A stretch of 36,526 bases of DNA from Candidatus Aquicultor sp. GTDB taxonomy: Bacteria > Actinomycetota > Aquicultoria > Aquicultorales > Aquicultoraceae. The first letter of the stretch is position 1. Each line of letters starts with the position of its first letter. The notes under the pieces were generated by a model that was not told where the DNA came from, searched no databases, and was given only the letters and a program-made list of their open reading frames with translations. The stretch spans positions 1 through 36,526 of the forward strand of contig JAUXNY010000040.1 of NCBI GenBank assembly GCA_030682615.1. The letters run 5' to 3'. Shown here in pieces: positions 26,740 through 35,697 of this stretch. A program made the position numbers and the translations under genes.

Positions 26740-28347
26740 ATGATTCCCAGGTATTTAATAAATTACGATACGGATAATATTGAAAAGGTCTTCACCGATG
26801 CGGTGGTTGTCGGAAGCGGCATCGCGGGCTTGACGGCTGCGCTTGAAATCTCGAAGCAGTTCGACGTAGCGGTGGTCACGAAGAGCGAGCTTAAAGAGAC
26901 GGCTACCTGGTATGCCCAAGGCGGCGTCGCTACCGCAGTGAGCCAGGAAGACTCTCCAAAGCTCCACTTTAGGGATACGCTCGAGGCCGGCGCCGGTCTT
27001 TGCGACCGGGAGGCCGTCAGTGTTCTGGTAAGTGAAGGTCCCGACCGCATCGGCGACTTGATTCGCATGGGTGCGCAGTTTGACTGGCAGGGCGACCGTA
27101 TAGGTTTGTCCAGGGAGGGAGGCCATTCGCTGGCGCGGGTGCTCCATTCGGGCGACTCGACCGGCAGCGAGATAGAGGCTACCCTGATTCGAACCGCCAA
27201 CGCCTGGCAGAGCGTTCAGGTCTTCGAGCACCGGTTCTCCATAGACTTGCTGGTAGATAAAGGGCGCTGTGTCGGGGTGCTTACCTTCGATGAGCCCACA
27301 GGAAGTTTAATCGCCCATTTCGCCAAAGCTGTGATTCTGGCGACTGGCGGGGCGGGGCAGTTGTATTCGGTGACTACCAACCCGACGATTTCGACGGGTG
27401 ACGGCATAGCGATGGCTTACCGCGCGGGAGCGGTCCTCGCCGATATGGAGTTTATTCAGTTCCACCCGACCGCGCTAGACCGTGACGCTATGCCGAGGTT
27501 CCTTATAACCGAGGCCTTGCGCGGAGAGGGAGCTTATCTTAGAGATTGCAACGGCGAGCGCTTTATGGTCGGCCGGCACCCGCTCGCCGAGCTGGCACCG
27601 CGAGATGTCGTGACCAGGGTGATGGTCCAGGTCATGGAGCGTTGCCACGACAAGCCGGTCTATCTCGATGCCACCCATATATCCGAATCGCTACTGCGGG
27701 AGCGCTACCCCAACATCTGGAGCCGTTGCCGGGAGGTAGGCATAGATATCTCGAAGGATTTGATACCGGTGAGGCCGGCGGCGCACTATACGGTTGGCGG
27801 GGTTCGAACCGACCTTAATGGCGAGACCAACATCGCGGGCCTCTACGCTACCGGCGAGACCTCCTGCACGGGCGTGCACGGCGCAAACCGGCTGGCGAGC
27901 AACTCGCTTCTGGAGGGGTTGGTCTTTAGCAAACGCATCTCGATGGCCGTCATGAGAAAACTCGCGGCCGAAGAGGACCAGCAGGTCGAAGATATCAGGT
28001 TCCAATATAGCGCGGTAAAGCCTGTTGGCGATATCGATATCGCCGCGGAGCGGAGTTGGCTCCAGAAGCTGATGACCGATTACGCCGGGGTCGTCCGTAA
28101 CGAAGAAGGCCTTTTATTCGCGCTCTCCGAGGTCGACAAAAAAGACGACATCCTTAAAGCCGGTTTTATGGACCCGGCCGGGTTCGAGCTTCAAAATATG
28201 TTGTGTATCGCGGGTTTGCTGATAAAATCGGCGCTCACGCGTAAGGAATCGCGCGGCGTTCATTACCGGGACGATTACCCGGAGCCGAGTGACCGCTGGT
28301 TGATACATCTTGAAAATCGCTATACGGAGGATATGGTTGCCGGATAA
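26740..28347 (+). CDS. nadB: L-aspartate oxidase NadB
   Basis: DAVVVGSGIAGLTAALEISKQFDVAVVTKSEL...ATWYAQGGVATAVSQEDSP; HPTALDRD; GEVSCTG-like GETSCTGVHGANRLASNSLLEGLVF. Confidence 0.97.
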   Translation: MIPRYLINYDTDNIEKVFTDAVVVGSGIAGLTAALEISKQFDVAVVTKSELKETATWYAQGGVATAVSQEDSPKLHFRDTLEAGAGLCDREAVSVLVSEGPDRIGDLIRMGAQFDWQGDRIGLSREGGHSLARVLHSGDSTGSEIEATLIRTANAWQSVQVFEHRFSIDLLVDKGRCVGVLTFDEPTGSLIAHFAKAVILATGGAGQLYSVTTNPTISTGDGIAMAYRAGAVLADMEFIQFHPTALDRDAMPRFLITEALRGEGAYLRDCNGERFMVGRHPLAELAPRDVVTRVMVQVMERCHDKPVYLDATHISESLLRERYPNIWSRCREVGIDISKDLIPVRPAAHYTVGGVRTDLNGETNIAGLYATGETSCTGVHGANRLASNSLLEGLVFSKRISMAVMRKLAAEEDQQVEDIRFQYSAVKPVGDIDIAAERSWLQKLMTDYAGVVRNEEGLLFALSEVDKKDDILKAGFMDPAGFELQNMLCIAGLLIKSALTRKESRGVHYRDDYPEPSDRWLIHLENRYTEDMVAG

Positions 28348-29185
28348 TCATCTGATGGAGCGGGAAATCGAAATAGCGGTAGTGCGTGCGCTCGAGGAGG
28401 ACCTTGGCGAGGACGGGGACGTCACGTCGAAAGCGACCATCGGACCCGGACTTACGGTGCGCGCCGAGATAATAGTCAAAAGCCCGGGCGTGATTGCCGG
28501 ACTGGCCGTGGCGAAGCGGACTTTTGCCTATCTCGACGACGCGCTCGAGTTTAACGCTTTCTTCGATGACGGGGCGGCAGTCGAAGCGGGCACCCGGATT
28601 GCCGAGGTGTCGGGGGACGCGCTGGCGGTGCTGGCGGGCGAGCGGACCGCGCTCAACTTTCTGCAGCACCTCTCCGGCATCGCGACCGAGGCCGCCAAGT
28701 ATACGAAGGCTCTTGAGGGGACCGGCGTTGACCTTTTGGACACACGAAAGACCACCCCGGGGCTGCGCTATCTCGAGAAGTATGCCGCGCGAACCGGCGG
28801 AGCGCGCAACCACCGGTTCGGCCTCTTTGACCAGATACTCATCAAAGACAATCATATCGGGGTCACCCGGGATATCGAAGAGGCCGTGCGCAAGGCCCGC
28901 GACGCATACCCGAGCCTTGTCGTCGAGGTCGAAGCAGAGACCTTAGACGAGGTGCGGGCGGCGGTTGAGGCGCGAGCCGATATCGTCCTTCTCGACAACA
29001 TGGACACGACGCTCTTAAGGGCGGCGGTGGGGCTCATCGGAGACCGGGCGCTTAAGGAGGCCTCCGGCGGGATTACGCTCGCGAATATCGCCGATGTTGC
29101 CGCAACCGGTGTCGACCGCATCTCGGTCGGGGCGATAACGCAAGCGGCGAAGCCGCTCGACATATCGCTTGAGGTCGTCGGGTAG
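28337..29185 (+). CDS. nadC: Nicotinate-nucleotide pyrophosphorylase (carboxylating) NadC
   Basis: ALEEDLGEDGDVTSKATI...ERTALNFLQHLSGIATEAAKY...DTRKTTPGLRYLEKYAARTGGARNHRFGLFDQILIKDNHI; TTG 28337 has GGAGG 6 nt upstream and overlaps the nadB end. Confidence 0.97.
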   Translation: MPDNHLMEREIEIAVVRALEEDLGEDGDVTSKATIGPGLTVRAEIIVKSPGVIAGLAVAKRTFAYLDDALEFNAFFDDGAAVEAGTRIAEVSGDALAVLAGERTALNFLQHLSGIATEAAKYTKALEGTGVDLLDTRKTTPGLRYLEKYAARTGGARNHRFGLFDQILIKDNHIGVTRDIEEAVRKARDAYPSLVVEVEAETLDEVRAAVEARADIVLLDNMDTTLLRAAVGLIGDRALKEASGGITLANIADVAATGVDRISVGAITQAAKPLDISLEVVG

Positions 29186-29320
29186 TCGCCGCGCCGGTAA
29201 AAACTGGTTTACCCGGCGATACCCTTGTATTTCTAGAGCGGCTCCACTTTAATATGTACAGAGTCCCATGTCGGCCGGTCTGGTTTGGCGGTCGTAGGTT
29301 AAGATAATAATTAAAAGGCC

Positions 29321-29977
29321 GTGGAGTTGAACGAAGCCCAGATACTGGATTTTCTAATCCGCTATTTCGATATATACGGGTATTATATTGTCTTCTTGCT
29401 GCTGCTGCTGGAGAACTTTTTCGTAATAGGTCTTGTGCTCCCAGGGGAGACGGTCCTGCTCCTGGCGGCGTTTGTCGCCGCCCAGGGAAACCTCAGCATC
29501 ACCTACGTCATCATTATAGCCGCCGTAGCCGCGATTCTCGGCAATATAACGGGATATATGATCGGCCGGAAAGGCGGTCGCCCGTTTATCAAGCGGTATG
29601 GAGGTCGCCTGGTATCGCCTGAAAAAATCGATGCGGCAGAGGAGTATTTCGCGATTCACGGCTCCAAAACGGTCTTTATCGGAAGGTTTGCGGCCGGGGT
29701 AAGGGTCTTTGTGCCGCTCATCGCCGGCGCCTCCAAGATGAATTTTGGGAAGTTTCTCGTCTACACCATAGCCGCTGTCGTCTCATGGACGGTCGGAATC
29801 GGTTTGCTCGGGTTTTTTTTCGGACAGAATTGGAAGTTGCTGAGCAAGCTGGTCGGTAACTTCAGTCTCATCGTTTTAGCGGTGGTCATCGCATTGATAG
29901 CGCTATATATCGTAAGGAGGAGACGTGGTCGAGCAGACAAAGGAACAAGCGGTGATAGCGACGCTCAAGGAGCGTAA
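29321..29977 (+). CDS. DedA-family membrane protein
   Basis: FVIGLVLPGETVLLLAAFVAAQGNLSITYVIIIAAVAAILGNITGYMIGRKGG...FIGRFAAGVRVFVPLIAGASKMNFGKF. Confidence 0.93.
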   Translation: MELNEAQILDFLIRYFDIYGYYIVFLLLLLENFFVIGLVLPGETVLLLAAFVAAQGNLSITYVIIIAAVAAILGNITGYMIGRKGGRPFIKRYGGRLVSPEKIDAAEEYFAIHGSKTVFIGRFAAGVRVFVPLIAGASKMNFGKFLVYTIAAVVSWTVGIGLLGFFFGQNWKLLSKLVGNFSLIVLAVVIALIALYIVRRRRGRADKGTSGDSDAQGA

Positions 29978-30905
29978 GGACCGCTATGTATCCGGGCAAG
30001 AACTCGCTACCGGCGCGTCGGTTTCACGGGCGGCGATTTGGAAGCAGATAGAGAGTCTGCGGGCTAAAGGCTATGTGATAGAGGCGTCCCCAAGGCGCGG
30101 CTACCGGCTTGTCTCCTCGCCGGACCTTCTCATACCAGAGGAGCTTGCGGCGCTCATTAGAACCGAGACCATAGGCCTTAGAGTCGTCCACCGCAAGGAG
30201 GTCGACTCCACAAACAATCTAGCCAAGGAATTGGCGGAAAAAGGGGCTCCGGAGGGGACCGTCGTCATAGCCGAAGAGCAGACGGCCGGTCGGGGGCGAC
30301 TCGAGCGGAGCTGGGCCTCGCCGCGCGGCGGTATCTGGCTCTCGGTCATCTTGCGCCCGCCTTTAGCGCCGCTCGGGGCGACCCGCTTCACATTGCTGGC
30401 CGCTGTGGCCGCCGCGAAGGCTATCGAAACGCTCGGCATAACCCCGGAAATCAAGTGGCCGAACGACGTTTTAATCGAAGGCCGTAAAGTCTGCGGAATA
30501 CTGCTTGAGCTAAGCGCCCAAGCGGACCGTATCGAGCACCTGGTCATCGGGTTCGGCATCAACGCCAACATCACGCAACGCGATATCCCGGTTGAAGCGC
30601 GAGAGAGAGCGACCAGCCTAGCCGGTGTGCTCGGCCGGGAGATAGCGCGGGCACCTTTTGTCGCAACGCTTTTCTCGGTGTTTGAGCAAGAATATCGCCG
30701 TCTGCTCGCCGGGGACTGGGAGGGAGTCCTTTCCGACTGGATACAGCGGTGCAACATGGTCAACAAGCATATCGTGCTCGACACGTTCCAAGGCGTCGAG
30801 GAGGGCGTCTTTGCGGGCGTCGACGATTTCGGAGCCATTCGTTTACGCCAGGCGGACGGCGAAGTCCAGACCTTTGCCGCCGGTGATGTCACGGTCAAAG
30901 CATAA
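29925..30905 (+). CDS. birA: Bifunctional biotin ligase/biotin operon repressor BirA
   Basis: N-terminal HTH (YVSGQELATGASVSRAAIWKQIESLRAKGYVIEASPRRGYRL); EEQTAGRGRLERSWASPRGGIWLSVILRPP; KWPNDVLIEGRKVCGILLEL. Confidence 0.97.
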   Translation: MVEQTKEQAVIATLKERKDRYVSGQELATGASVSRAAIWKQIESLRAKGYVIEASPRRGYRLVSSPDLLIPEELAALIRTETIGLRVVHRKEVDSTNNLAKELAEKGAPEGTVVIAEEQTAGRGRLERSWASPRGGIWLSVILRPPLAPLGATRFTLLAAVAAAKAIETLGITPEIKWPNDVLIEGRKVCGILLELSAQADRIEHLVIGFGINANITQRDIPVEARERATSLAGVLGREIARAPFVATLFSVFEQEYRRLLAGDWEGVLSDWIQRCNMVNKHIVLDTFQGVEEGVFAGVDDFGAIRLRQADGEVQTFAAGDVTVKA

Positions 30906-30910
30906 GTTGC

Positions 30911-30939
30911 TTGACCTGGCGGGCACTCCTTAATATAAT
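30911..30939 (+). promoter_or_regulatory. bioY promoter
   Basis: TTGACC - 17 bp - TATAAT. Confidence 0.8.
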
Positions 30940-30971
30940 TGTAAACCAATATGATATGCAAGGTTTACAAT
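30938..30971 (+). promoter_or_regulatory. BirA operator upstream of bioY
   Basis: Perfect inverted repeat ATTGTAAACC - N14 - GGTTTACAAT overlapping the -10 end and start region; matches the known BirA box architecture. Confidence 0.92.
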
Positions 30972-30986
30972 AAGGAGCTAAGTTAT

Positions 30987-31517
30987 ATGAACGTCTCTCT
31001 CATGGCAAAAGCCGCGCTAGTCGCGGCGCTTACCGCCGCGACCGCCGTAGTCGCAATCCCTATCGGGTCTGTCCCCGTTACTCTTCAAGTCTTTTTCGTG
31101 CTGCTCGCGGGTTTAGTGCTCGGACCGGTATACGGCGCGCTCAGCATGATCGTCTATATGCTGTTAGGCATCGTCGGCCTGCCGGTCTTTGCCGGCGGGG
31201 CGGCGGGAATCGGTGTGGTTGTCGGACCGAGCGGGGGATATCTGTTCGGCTTCATTCTGGCGGCTATCGTAGTCGGCACTATAGGCATGCGAGGGAATAA
31301 CTCCATATCGCAGCTGGCCATTGCGATGGGGGCAGGCATCGTTGCCATTTACGTTCTCGGTGTCGTCCAGCTATCTCTCGTGACCGGCATGTCGCTTGTG
31401 CAGGCGGTTCTCGCCGGCGCCGCGCCGTTTATAATCTTTGACGTTATTAAAGCGGTCGCCGCGGTGGCCGTAGCGAGGAGGATCGGTCTTGCAAACGGTA
31501 GGTCGACCCGCCGATAA
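30987..31517 (+). CDS. bioY: Biotin transporter BioY
   Basis: GSVPVTLQVFFVLLAGLVLGPVYGALSMIVYMLLGIVGLPVFAGG; ATG 30987 with AAGGAG upstream; track start 30951 lies inside the operator. Confidence 0.96.
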   Translation: MNVSLMAKAALVAALTAATAVVAIPIGSVPVTLQVFFVLLAGLVLGPVYGALSMIVYMLLGIVGLPVFAGGAAGIGVVVGPSGGYLFGFILAAIVVGTIGMRGNNSISQLAIAMGAGIVAIYVLGVVQLSLVTGMSLVQAVLAGAAPFIIFDVIKAVAAVAVARRIGLANGRSTRR

Positions 31518-31908
31518 CAGCACTATCAAGCTCCGGGCCCATCATCTCTTCTGTGTGTATACGTTCTCGGGCGACGGCTACGATAGAGCTTTTACCGATA
31601 ATATGGAGCGCATCGCCGGAATTTGCTCTTCTCCTGCGCGCATGGTCTTGCTCGTCGAGGGTGTGGATGATGTCTGTTCCGCGTGTCCCTTTAGCGACGG
31701 TGTTACTTGCCAAAAAGCCGGAAGAGACGTTGCCGCGATGGACGCCGCGGCCGAGGAGGCTCTCGGCATCGAGCCGGGACAGCTTTTTATCGCCCATATC
31801 ATGCGTGCTCGCGTCGCGCAAGCGATTCGCTCGGGTAAGTATATCGGCGTATGCAATGGTTGCTCATGGTTTGAGGGCCACTGCAGGCCGCTTATCGATA
31901 GCCTGTAG
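31489..31908 (+). CDS. DUF1284-like cysteine-containing protein
   Basis: KLRAHHLFCVYTFSGDGYDRAFTDNMERIAG...LVEGVDDVCSACPF; C-terminal VCNGCSWFEGHC; GGAGG before TTG start; overlaps bioY by 29 bp. Confidence 0.75.
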   Translation: MQTVGRPADNSTIKLRAHHLFCVYTFSGDGYDRAFTDNMERIAGICSSPARMVLLVEGVDDVCSACPFSDGVTCQKAGRDVAAMDAAAEEALGIEPGQLFIAHIMRARVAQAIRSGKYIGVCNGCSWFEGHCRPLIDSL

Positions 31909-31969
31909 GTGCCGCGCTCAAAAGCTCTGGAGTTTCGCGGTCACTTAGAAATATAGATTTGCTAAAATA

Positions 31970-31998
31970 ATGACATTTTCGAAGCAATACATTATATT
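31970..31998 (+). promoter_or_regulatory. Candidate promoter of the nitroreductase gene
   Basis: ATGACA - 17 bp - TATATT. Confidence 0.55.
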
Positions 31999-32018
31999 CG
32001 AATTAATGCTAAGTATAT

Positions 32019-32038
32019 TTCGAGATTATTCGAGATTA
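32019..32038 (+). repeat. Tandem 10-bp direct repeat (TTCGAGATTA x2) in the nitroreductase leader
   Basis: Perfect copies at 32019-32028 and 32029-32038. Confidence 0.9.
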
Positions 32039-32054
32039 CCTAAAGGGACGACCT

Positions 32055-32666
32055 ATGAGAGCGGATAAAGTAATAAGAGACGGCTCGCTCAGTCTTGAAG
32101 ACGCTATATTCACCAGAAGAACCGTCCGCGATTTCCAGTCCAAACCAGTGCCCAGAGACATTCTGGAGAAGGTTATCGAGGCAGGTACTGCGGCTCCCTC
32201 GCCTCTCAATAGTCAGCCATGGCGCTTTATGGTCGTAGCCGGCGAAAAACGAGATGAACTGGTTAAAATCCTAAGGAAGTTCCCGGCCTATCTGGCGGAT
32301 ATACTCGCCCTTTACCCGAAAGAGGCGGAATATATTAGCGAGGAATCGATAACCGATTTTGCGAAAGACCTGGGCAAAGCCCCGGTCGTAGTCATTGTCT
32401 ATATGGGCAAGAGGAGAAGCGATTACGCGCACAGGATCGATTTGTTGGCATGTGGCGCCGCCATCCAGAACATGCAGCTTACGGCCTGGTCGCTAGGGCT
32501 TGGATCGGTTTGCCTAACTTCGACGCTTTGGATAGAGTCCGAAATCATGGTCCACTTAGGACTAAAAGATTTCGAGCTTGTGACCGTCCTGCCGATGGGA
32601 TATCCGGTAGCGGAACCCGCGGTCACACCTCGCAATCCGGACGTTACAACATGGATAGGCTTGTAG
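32055..32666 (+). CDS. Nitroreductase-family protein
   Basis: LEDAIFTRRTVRDFQSKPVPRDILEKVIEAGTAAPSPLNSQPWRFMVV...GLGSVCLTS. Confidence 0.93.
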   Translation: MRADKVIRDGSLSLEDAIFTRRTVRDFQSKPVPRDILEKVIEAGTAAPSPLNSQPWRFMVVAGEKRDELVKILRKFPAYLADILALYPKEAEYISEESITDFAKDLGKAPVVVIVYMGKRRSDYAHRIDLLACGAAIQNMQLTAWSLGLGSVCLTSTLWIESEIMVHLGLKDFELVTVLPMGYPVAEPAVTPRNPDVTTWIGL

Positions 32667-32776
32667 GGCAATCGATTTAGTAACAAATGTATTTTTATAT
32701 ATAAACCCCTCGCCGTCTTCCTGCTATAATGTTTGTGGTTTATATTTTTACCTTAAATAAAGGGGGTTCTCGGTAA

Positions 32777-33565
32777 TTGCCTCAACGCTTGTTACTAACG
32801 ATTGATGTCGGAAATACGCAAACGGTCCTAGGTCTCTTCAAGAAGAGAGAATTGGTAGGTGGTTGGCGAATCTCCACGAGGCGCGATACGACCTCGGATG
32901 AGTTTGCCGTCTCGATTTCGGATCTTTTTAAGTTAGCCGGCTTTACGTTCAAGGACATCACGGGAGTAGTTGTCTCATCGGTCGTTCCATCGGTGACCGG
33001 AGCGTTGCGCGAGATGTCGACCGGCATCCTCAATATGGAGCCGCTCTTTGTCGGCTCGGAGACAAACACAGGCATACCTATACTTTATGACGACCCCTTT
33101 GAGATGGGAGCCGACCGTATCGCTAACGCCGTAGCCGGAGTAGAGATCTATGGCAGCCCGCTCATCGTAGTCGATTTCGGGACGGCCACGACCTTCGACG
33201 CGATAAGCAAGAGTGGCGAGTATCTGGGTGGGGCTATCGCGCCCGGGGTAGAAGTCTCGGCCGAAGCCTTATTTGGCAGGGCGGCGAGACTGTCCAAGGT
33301 CGACCTGGTCCATCCGACTTGCGCAATCGGCACGAACACTAGAAAGAGCATCCAGGCCGGGGTCATGATAGGAACAGGCGGGCTCGTCGACCGTGTCGTG
33401 GAGCGCTTCGAAGACGAGATGGGAAAGGTCGAGCATGTCGTAGCGACCGGCGGTCTGGCTGCGCTCATGGCGCCCGAGTGCAAACGTATTACCGCAATCG
33501 ACACCCTGCTAACGCTCACCGGCCTTCAGCGCATCTACGAACGCAACAAGGAAATCCCAGGCTAG
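32777..33565 (+). CDS. coaX: Type III pantothenate kinase CoaX
   Basis: LLTIDVGNTQTVLGLFK; VVSSVVPSVTGALREM; GADRIANAVAG; VVDFGTATTFDAIS. Confidence 0.97.
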   Translation: MPQRLLLTIDVGNTQTVLGLFKKRELVGGWRISTRRDTTSDEFAVSISDLFKLAGFTFKDITGVVVSSVVPSVTGALREMSTGILNMEPLFVGSETNTGIPILYDDPFEMGADRIANAVAGVEIYGSPLIVVDFGTATTFDAISKSGEYLGGAIAPGVEVSAEALFGRAARLSKVDLVHPTCAIGTNTRKSIQAGVMIGTGGLVDRVVERFEDEMGKVEHVVATGGLAALMAPECKRITAIDTLLTLTGLQRIYERNKEIPG

Positions 33566-33729
33566 AACAGAGCTCCGCCTCCACACAAAGGATTCAGCGA
33601 CCTGTAGCTATCTCGCAAGTCATAACACACGAAAATCGAAGTGTTTATCGATAAGAACGAGCACATCCTGCAAATCATTACATCCGAGCACCCATTTAAG
33701 CCTATTTACGTCAGGGAAGGAAGATATGT

Positions 33730-34908
33730 ATGTGGAAAACAGCCATTACGAGCCTTATCGCAGCTATTGTCGGCGGCGCGCTGGTTTTTGGGGGCATCAC
33801 CTACGTTATCCCGCAACGGGACGCTACGATCACCGGAGCGACGACCACTACGACGGCACTCGACACCGGGGCTAAAACGTCTCAGCAGGCTTTATCGCCG
33901 GCTGAGATATATAAACAATACAACAACGGTGTCGTCCATGTAAGGTCTGTCTTTACCGGAGCACGAACCGACTTCTTCGGCTTTCCGATAGTCGAGACTC
34001 AGGTAGCCGAAGGCTCCGGCTTTATTATCGACGACACAGGTCTCATCGTCACCAACGCCCATGTTGTCGAAGGCTCAAACGTGAAGGCGAGCCAAATCAC
34101 AGTGGTCTTAAGCGATAAGTCCGAGGTCGAAGCTAAACTTCTAGGCACCGACATCAACACGGATCTCGCGCTTCTCAAAATCGACCCGGGCACACGCAAG
34201 TTGGAAGTCCTCGAGCTCGGCGATAGCTCGAAGCTGAAAGTCGGCGATTCGGTATATGCCATCGGCTCACCGTTCGGGCTCGAGGGGACGATGACCGAAG
34301 GAATCATCAGCGCCCTTAACCGGACCATCGACTCGCCGAATGGGCAGTTTAAAATCCGCAATGTCGTCCAGACCGATGCGGCGGTCAACCCGGGCAACAG
34401 CGGCGGGCCCTTGATAGGTGTGACCGGAAAGGTAATCGGAGTCAATTCGCAGATTGCCGCGCGCTCGGGCGATTTTGCCGGCGTCGCGTTTGCGGTACCC
34501 AGCAACACGGTCAAAGACATCGCCGCGCAGCTCAAAGATAAGGGGAGAGCGAGCCATCCGTGGGTGGGCATAAGCGGTATTGAGATCAACAAGGAGCTTG
34601 CCGACCTCATTACGCTACCCGTGGACAGGGGAGTCTTGATAGTACAGGTCTTGCAGGGAAGCCCGGCCGCAGCTGCCGGGATAAAAGGCGGCGACAAGCG
34701 GCTTATCACCAACCAGGGCGAGATAATAATCGGCGGCGACGTTGTGACAAAGATCGACGGCACGATGATCACGACCATGGATGAGTTGATCGGCATCGTC
34801 CGGGACAACAAAGTAGGGGAGACTGTCGAACTCGAAATTTACAGAGGGGGCAAAAAGGAATCGCTCTCGCTAAAGCTCGGCGAGCTTCCGCAAAGCACGA
34901 GCGAGTGA
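33730..34908 (+). CDS. HtrA/DegP-type serine protease with PDZ domain
   Basis: GSGFIIDDTGLIVTNAHVVEG...TDINTDLALLKID...VQTDAAVNPGNSGGPLIG; C-terminal PDZ. Confidence 0.96.
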   Translation: MWKTAITSLIAAIVGGALVFGGITYVIPQRDATITGATTTTTALDTGAKTSQQALSPAEIYKQYNNGVVHVRSVFTGARTDFFGFPIVETQVAEGSGFIIDDTGLIVTNAHVVEGSNVKASQITVVLSDKSEVEAKLLGTDINTDLALLKIDPGTRKLEVLELGDSSKLKVGDSVYAIGSPFGLEGTMTEGIISALNRTIDSPNGQFKIRNVVQTDAAVNPGNSGGPLIGVTGKVIGVNSQIAARSGDFAGVAFAVPSNTVKDIAAQLKDKGRASHPWVGISGIEINKELADLITLPVDRGVLIVQVLQGSPAAAAGIKGGDKRLITNQGEIIIGGDVVTKIDGTMITTMDELIGIVRDNKVGETVELEIYRGGKKESLSLKLGELPQSTSE

Positions 34909-34991
34909 TAAATCTCTGCCCAACGCTCCGTGTCTAGGAGAGCTGTTCTTTCCGAAACCGGGCGGGGTCGAAAATGATTGTTGAAGAAACG

Positions 34992-35037
34992 AGAGCCTGA
35001 ATCTTGTGCCTCACTGGCCTAAGATTCGGGCTCTTTC
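34992..35037 (+). terminator. Terminator-like hairpin downstream of the HtrA gene
   Basis: AGAGCCTGAATCTT (34992-35005) pairs with AAGATTCGGGCTCT (35021-35034) with one G-U; TTTC follows. Confidence 0.65.
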
Positions 35038-35040
35038 TAG

Positions 35041-35069
35041 TTGAACTCTCGTGAGCGTTGGTTTAAGAT
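35041..35069 (+). promoter_or_regulatory. Candidate promoter of the terminal two-gene unit
   Basis: TTGAAC - 17 bp - TAAGAT, directly after the terminator-like hairpin. Confidence 0.55.
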
Positions 35070-35079
35070 GTAGAAGAAA

Positions 35080-35101
35080 TTGTACACAAAATTGTGCACA
35101 A
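35080..35101 (+). promoter_or_regulatory. Operator-like repeated palindrome upstream of the HTH gene
   Basis: TTGTACACAA-AA-TTGTGCACAA; 12-bp period, abutting the AAGGAG RBS. Confidence 0.6.
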
Positions 35102-35109
35102 GGAGAACG

Positions 35110-35697
35110 ATGAGGCTTCTCAGAATCGGCGATAAAATAGTCGACCGCGACAGGCTTTCAAACATCATCGGCGAGATTCTAAGTCGCCGTGCGGTCGGGG
35201 CGACCCAGCAGGAAGTCGCGCTTTCGCTCGGTGTCGAGAGGGCTTTCGTATCGCACCTGGAAGGCTTGGGGGAAGTGCGGCGGGGAAACCGCATCGCCGT
35301 CATCGGCTTTCCTATAGCGAACAAAGAAGAGTTGGAGTCGGTCGCGGGAAAGTTCGCGGTCGACCTAGTCCATTTCTTGAGCGAGAAAGAGCGCAAGGAC
35401 TATGTGTTGAGGCGGAGCGGAGCGGAGATGTTCAATGAACTACTCGAGCTCTTGGCAGGTCTCAAAGATTTCGATGTGGTCGTCTTTCTGGCTTCGGATA
35501 AGCGCATCGCTATGGTCGAGAAAATCCTCGACCGCGAAGTAATCGGTATCCCCCTGGGGAACTCTCCCATCAAAAGGGATAAGAAGGTAAAACCCGAGTT
35601 GTTATACGATGTGTTGGAAAGCGTCACCGACGGAAGGGGGCTGAGTCTTGAAACGGGTCGTAAGCGCAAGTTTAGGGTCTTCAAAAAGAAACCATAA
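35110..35697 (+). CDS. HTH-containing putative transcriptional regulator
   Basis: HTH-like VGATQQEVALSLGVERAFVSHLEGLGEVRRGNRIAVIGFPI; ATG 35110 with AAGGAG RBS is preferred over track start 35080, which lies in the operator-like repeat. Confidence 0.75.
   Translation: MRLLRIGDKIVDRDRLSNIIGEILSRRAVGATQQEVALSLGVERAFVSHLEGLGEVRRGNRIAVIGFPIANKEELESVAGKFAVDLVHFLSEKERKDYVLRRSGAEMFNELLELLAGLKDFDVVVFLASDKRIAMVEKILDREVIGIPLGNSPIKRDKKVKPELLYDVLESVTDGRGLSLETGRKRKFRVFKKKP

Noticed and set aside
27793-27815. tRNA T-arm-like sequence (GGCGGGGTTCGAACCGACC)
   Set aside because: Lies inside nadB coding for GGVRTDL; no acceptor, D or anticodon arms around it.
29193-29215. Hairpin after nadC (CGCCGGTAAA...TTTACCCGGCG)
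   Set aside because: Stem is good with one bulge, but no T-tract follows, so a terminator call is not well supported.
30101-30961. 286-aa minus-strand ORF
   Set aside because: Antisense to birA; no domain features.
33645-33654. Palindrome TTATCGATAA upstream of the HtrA gene
   Set aside because: Perfect but short and single; no promoter context that makes it more than chance.
33999-34811. 270-aa minus-strand ORF
   Set aside because: Antisense to the HtrA protease gene; Ser/Pro/Thr-rich composition typical of shadow ORFs.
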